From assembly GCA_039935415.1 (NCBI GenBank), contig JBDTKH010000014.1:62001-126000 (forward strand): DNA of 64,000 bases, written 5' to 3'. This stretch comes from Palsa-870 sp039935415. Its GTDB lineage: Bacteria > Chloroflexota > Dormibacteria > Dormibacterales > Dormibacteraceae. The position numbers and the translations under genes are program-made. Below, piece by piece: positions 60,916-64,000 of the stretch. Position 1 is the first letter of the stretch. Each line of letters begins with the position of its first letter. The notes below the pieces were generated by a model that saw only the letters and a list, made by a program, of their open reading frames with translations, ran no database searches and was not told where the DNA came from.

Positions 60916-60921
60916 ATGCTA
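60916..60921 (-). promoter_or_regulatory. -10 box of hydrolase gene, leaderless type
   Basis: Read on the minus strand, TAGCAT lies 6 bases before the GTG at 60909. Confidence 0.5.
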
Positions 60922-60977
60922 TCCGCCGATTCGGTCTAGATGCGTCCCGCGCCAACCGACCTGCCACGATTGCTGGC

Positions 60978-62141
60978 GTGAACTTCGACCTCAGCACCGA
61001 GCAGCAGGCGATCCGCGACACGTGTAGGGACTTCGCGCGGGAGGTTGTAGCGCCCGCGGCGGAGGACCTTGACCGCCACCACAAGTTCGGCTATGACGTT
61101 GTCCGCCAGATGGGCGAGCTGGGTCTTTTCGGCCTGCCGTTTTCCGAGGAGTACGGCGGCGCAGGTGGAGACTTCCTATCGCTCTGCCTCGCCATCGAAG
61201 AGATCTCGCGCGCGGACACCGGAGTCGGCATCACGCTCGAAGCCGCGGTCTGCCTGGGCGCGGCGCCAATCCACGACTTCGGCACCGACAAGCAGAAGGA
61301 GCAGTGGCTGCCCGACCTCCTCGCCGGCCGCAAGCTGTGGGCCTTCGGCCTCACCGAGCCTGAGGCCGGATCGGATGCCGGCGCGACCAAGACTCACGCG
61401 GAGATCCGTGACGGCACCTGGGTGATCAACGGGTCCAAGCAGTTCATCACCAACTGCGGAACCGACATCTCCGCCGGCGTGACGGTGACCGCCGTGACCA
61501 GCAAAGCCAACGGTGGCCGTCCCGAGATCAGCGCCATCATGGTCCCGACCGGGACGCCCGGATACCACGTGCTCGAGTCGTACCGGAAGTTGGGCTGGCA
61601 TTCGTCTGACACGCACCCGCTGAGCTTCGAGGACTGCGCGGTGCCGGCAGCCAACCTGCTCGGCGCGAGGGGTGGGGGGTACCGACAGTTCCTCCACACG
61701 CTCACGGGTGGCCGAATCGCGATCGCCGCGCTGTCGGTCGGCCTTGCCCAGGCATGCCTCGACGCATCGCTCGCCTACGCCAAGGAGCGGCGGACGTTCG
61801 GGGTGCCGATCTCGAAGCACCAGGCGATCCAGTTCAAGCTCGCCGACATGGCGATGGAAACCGAGCTGGCGCGGACGATGGTGTACCGGGCCGCGGCCGC
61901 CTACGTGCAGGCGGGGACGACGGCATCCGATGAGACGCGCATGCTCGCCGCGATGTGCAAGCTGTACGCGTCGGAGGCCTCGAAGCGAGCGGCCGACCAG
62001 GCCGTGCAGATCCACGGCGGGTACGGCTTCATGGAGGACTACCCCGTCGCGCGCTACTGGCGAGACGTGAAGGTCAACGAGATCGGCGAAGGCACCTCGG
62101 AGGTGCAGAGGATGCTGATCGCCCGGTTGCTGGGCTGCTAA
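60978..62141 (+). CDS. Acyl-CoA dehydrogenase
   Basis: An FAD-dependent dehydrogenase of 387 residues for the first step of acyl-CoA beta-oxidation. Motifs are FGLTEPEAGSDAGATKTHAE, INGSKQFITN, the segment GVPISKHQAIQFKLADMAME, and QIHGGYGFMEDYPVARYWRD followed by the catalytic Glu in GEGTSEVQ. It would feed electrons to ETF and so to a FixC-type quinone reductase. The GTG start is 68 bases from the divergent hydrolase gene. Confidence 0.95.
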   Translation: MNFDLSTEQQAIRDTCRDFAREVVAPAAEDLDRHHKFGYDVVRQMGELGLFGLPFSEEYGGAGGDFLSLCLAIEEISRADTGVGITLEAAVCLGAAPIHDFGTDKQKEQWLPDLLAGRKLWAFGLTEPEAGSDAGATKTHAEIRDGTWVINGSKQFITNCGTDISAGVTVTAVTSKANGGRPEISAIMVPTGTPGYHVLESYRKLGWHSSDTHPLSFEDCAVPAANLLGARGGGYRQFLHTLTGGRIAIAALSVGLAQACLDASLAYAKERRTFGVPISKHQAIQFKLADMAMETELARTMVYRAAAAYVQAGTTASDETRMLAAMCKLYASEASKRAADQAVQIHGGYGFMEDYPVARYWRDVKVNEIGEGTSEVQRMLIARLLGC

Positions 62142-62446
62142 AGGACCATTACCCCGGCAGCGTGAAGGCCGGCGACTATCACTCCGACGGCGACGGCTCC
62201 CACGCTGACAATGCCCGCCGCAACCACTCCGAGCGCGACCAGGCCCACGCTCGCCACGCCGACTGAGACGAGTCCGAGCGATACCGGGCCGAGCGCCACC
62301 AGCCCGACCGAAACGACGCCGATCGCGACGTTGCCTACTGCGATCACGCCCACAGTGCGGCCTGACTCCGCCGCTCCTTTCTGCGACCGCACTGAAACCG
62401 AGATCAACGGAATGCCGCGCCATTGTTGTGGTGATGTGTATTGCAT
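62138..62446 (-). CDS. Hydrophobic pentad-repeat protein
   Basis: A protein of about 102 residues. After a short N-terminal part it consists of at least eleven tandem five-residue units with Gly at position 4 (VAVGN, VAIGV, VSVGL, VALGP, VSLGL, and so on). Such strict [VA][SA][VLI]Gx periodicity suggests a beta-solenoid or a glycine-packed membrane structure. The ATG at 62446 is used; a further ATG at 62467 would add 7 residues. Its stop overlaps the acyl-CoA dehydrogenase stop tail-to-tail by 4 bases. The function is unknown. Confidence 0.6.
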   Translation of the reverse strand: MQYTSPQQWRGIPLISVSVRSQKGAAESGRTVGVIAVGNVAIGVVSVGLVALGPVSLGLVSVGVASVGLVALGVVAAGIVSVGAVAVGVIVAGLHAAGVMVL

Positions 62447-62820
62447 GTGTGCAATCGTCGTCACCAACAGCCGAGGCAGACAGTCACCGCGGTCAGGTCT
62501 TCGGGCTCACGCGCGGCAGGGATCCAGAGGTGACATGCGTCACCACCCTCAGGACGATTCGGGCCCTCTCGCTCCGCGACACTGTAACCCCGGCACGGTG
62601 CTCAAGAGCCACGGGATGACAGGCATCGAGAACGTCGAGGTGCCGAACCCGGCTTCGACCGGCTTCAGTCCGGTCAGGTGATGGATCGGAGGCGGTGCGC
62701 CGTCGCCGCGAACTGTGCGCCGCATCCGCTCAACGCCTGAGAGCGCGAGCGCCGCGGGGTCCCCGAACGAGCCGCGTACTGGTTCCTCCCAGGCGGGGGC
62801 TTCCTTCTCAATCAATGCGG
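62447..62820. other. Intergenic stretch, no confident gene
   Basis: About 370 bases before repeat copy D. Frames on both strands are short or compositionally odd. CCGGCTTCGACCGGCTTC with CCGGTC near 62648-62675 can pair locally. I see nothing that resembles a protein family. Confidence 0.35.
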
Positions 62821-62945
62821 AGTGGAGCCTCAGGCCGGATTTACTCCGGCCGTCACCGAGGCGTTCACTTCCAAGCGCCGCCATACGTGGCCGAGGAGAG
62901 GAGGGGGTCCCGCGGGGGAGGACACCTGTCCTCCCTCGCGCTTTC
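62821..62945 (+). repeat. Two-hairpin intergenic repeat, copy D
   Basis: It starts AGTGGAGCCTCAGG. Hairpin 1 is GGCCGGA, loop TTTAC, TCCGGCC, identical to copy A. The linker has TTCACTTCCAAGCG and GAGGAGAGGAGGGGGTCC, like copies B and C. Hairpin 2 is GGGAGGACA, loop CC, TGTCCTCCC, within a longer GC stem, ending GCGCTTTC. It abuts the stop of the minus-strand beta-propeller gene. Confidence 0.8.
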
Positions 62946-64000
62946 TATCGATAGACACCGTTGTGGCCCAGGCTGTGCAGGCCGACGTTGGGGAAGTAGG
63001 TCAGGCCGTGGTCCTGCGATCCCACGGGGATCCTGGTGATCAGCTGGCCCGTCGTCGTGTCCATCACGTACACCGTGGCGTTGTATCGGCCGGAGGCCCA
63101 CAGCTGGGTGCCTTCGGGATTCAGCTGGAGCATGTCAGGGCTGCCGCCGCCCGGGATGTACCACTTCGCGACGACCTGGCGGGTCGCAAAGTCGATCACC
63201 GAGAAAGATCCCTCGAGCCGATTGGACACGTACAGCGACCTGGTGTCACGCGAGACCTGCAGCCCGTGCGCGCCGCGCCCCGTCGGGATGAACTGGATCT
63301 CCTGCATCGATGCCGGGTCGATCACGGAGACCCCCATGCGCCCCTGGTTGGTGACGTAGAAGTAGCGGCCGTCGGGCGAGAGCCGCACGTCGATCGGCAG
63401 GCCGCCCACCCGGACGTACCCGTCGAGCTTCATGTTCACCACGTCGACCCTTGCCACGATGCCCGAGTACTCGGCCGAGATCATCAGGTAGCTACCGTCG
63501 GCGCTGAAGTCCAGATGGTCGGCGCCCGGCCACGGTATGCCGACCGAGCCCAGCAGCCGCCACCCGTTGTGTGGGTCGCGGAACTCGATGCGCTGCAGCC
63601 GCTCGACGACGTCGATGGCCTTCGTACCGTCGGGGGAGAAGTAGAGGTTGTACGGGAACGGGATCGAGATCGTCTGGCCCGTCGGCCGGCCGGTGTGGAT
63701 GTCGAGCACCGTGAGGGCGCTGGAACCTTCGTTGTCGACGTAAAGCGCGCTCATGTCCCACGCGGGAGCAATGTGGTGTGGGATGGAGCCGACCCTGTAC
63801 TGGTCGACAACCTTGAAGGTCAAAGGGTCGATGACGTCCACGGTGCCGGCGGTGCTGTTCGGCACGTAGACGCGTGGGGGGATGTCGCACAGCGGGCATG
63901 CCACCACGCCTGAGAGCGTGCTCGCGTAAACGTTCATGTCCGGCGCCGGGAGGCTCACCGGCTGCACGTCGGGAGCTGGAAGCATGCGCACGGGCTCGGG
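62945..64000 (-). CDS. YncE-like beta-propeller protein, 5' partial
   Basis: At least 348 residues of a seven-bladed YVTN/YncE-type beta-propeller (GTVDVIDPLTFKVVDQYRVGSIPHHIAP; LDFSADGSYLMISAEYSG; VRLSPDGRYFYVTNQGRMGVSVIDP). A CPLC motif lies near the visible N-terminus. The frame is open to the window edge, so a signal peptide or further domain may lie beyond. Relatives are extracytoplasmic scaffold or binding proteins; some occur with copper or redox enzymes. Confidence 0.85.
   Translation of the reverse strand, partial: PEPVRMLPAPDVQPVSLPAPDMNVYASTLSGVVACPLCDIPPRVYVPNSTAGTVDVIDPLTFKVVDQYRVGSIPHHIAPAWDMSALYVDNEGSSALTVLDIHTGRPTGQTISIPFPYNLYFSPDGTKAIDVVERLQRIEFRDPHNGWRLLGSVGIPWPGADHLDFSADGSYLMISAEYSGIVARVDVVNMKLDGYVRVGGLPIDVRLSPDGRYFYVTNQGRMGVSVIDPASMQEIQFIPTGRGAHGLQVSRDTRSLYVSNRLEGSFSVIDFATRQVVAKWYIPGGGSPDMLQLNPEGTQLWASGRYNATVYVMDTTTGQLITRIPVGSQDHGLTYFPNVGLHSLGHNGVYR

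Noticed and set aside
62211..62681. Plus-strand Thr/Pro-rich 156-codon frame
   Set aside because: It is the antisense of the pentad-repeat gene; the regular Gly periodicity is on the minus strand.
1..64000. CRISPR arrays, rRNA genes, intact insertion sequences, phage genes
   Set aside because: I looked for regularly spaced direct repeats, transposase or integrase motifs and rRNA signatures and found none in the window.

Overview
The window is about 64 kb of high-GC bacterial chromosome with dense, mostly co-oriented genes and many 1 to 4 base stop/start overlaps. Gene content resembles soil Actinobacteriota and Chloroflexota: paired dynamin-like GTPases, a Ddn-like F420/deazaflavin-type protein, a polyphosphate-glucokinase-type ROK kinase, a wax ester synthase/DGAT, TreT, a heliorhodopsin and a propionyl-CoA to succinyl-CoA module. 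My best guess is a Chloroflexota/Dormibacterota-like lineage, but no rRNA or other phylogenetic marker was used, so this is inference. At least nine genes carry a TANNNT box 6 to 9 bases before the start codon and no Shine-Dalgarno sequence. This points to widespread leaderless transcription and was used to choose several starts.

Layout. 1-6.6 kb: a multi-GAF histidine kinase (5' end cut by the window), a degenerate kinase-like partner, an MBL-fold hydrolase, rlmN and a DUF72 protein. 6.65-12.3 kb: an accessory-looking patch that opens with the isolated 3' half of a tRNA-Pro and an aquaporin fragment, then a heliorhodopsin on the minus strand, a Ddn-like protein and two overlapping dynamin-like GTPases. 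12.7-15.9 kb: gnd, zwf and a ROK glucokinase (oxidative pentose phosphate entry). 16-20.1 kb: DUF2254, a CPA1 antiporter, DoxX, a zinc ribbon, and an OsmC-family gene whose catalytic Cys codon is TGA (selenoprotein candidate). 20.2-25 kb: two ABC exporters with a diguanylate cyclase between them. 25-30.3 kb: otsB, a two-component system, a tandem universal stress protein and a TreT-like trehalose synthase.

30.4-44.9 kb is housekeeping: lgt-gltX divergent from an S51 peptidase-like gene, hydrolase and acyltransferase genes, threonine dehydratase with a stand-alone Lrp/AsnC RAM protein, galU, a CaiB/BaiF CoA-transferase, coaE and fixC. 45-51.3 kb: a membrane-fused molybdopterin oxidoreductase, an S9 peptidase fused through a Pro-Glu linker to an FHA domain, and a WS/DGAT. 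51.5-59.7 kb is one long plus-strand run: two SCP2-type proteins, 3-hydroxyacyl-CoA dehydrogenase, methylmalonyl-CoA epimerase, methylmalonyl-CoA mutase catalytic chain, propionyl-CoA carboxylase beta chain, then sucC-sucD and DUF2752. Together these take propionyl-CoA to succinate, though the biotin carboxylase chain and the B12-binding mutase chain lie outside the window. The right end holds a GNAT/HNH pseudogene chimera, an alpha/beta hydrolase, an acyl-CoA dehydrogenase, a pentad-repeat protein and a beta-propeller gene cut by the window end.

A dispersed intergenic element of about 120 bp with two conserved hairpins occurs at least five times (35.1, 38.7, 40.4, 51.3 and 62.9 kb), with a short palindromic relative before sucC (57.25 kb). 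Stem sequences change in compensating pairs between copies, so structure is conserved. The strongest leads are this repeat family, the OsmC UGA gene, the heliorhodopsin and the S9-FHA fusion.
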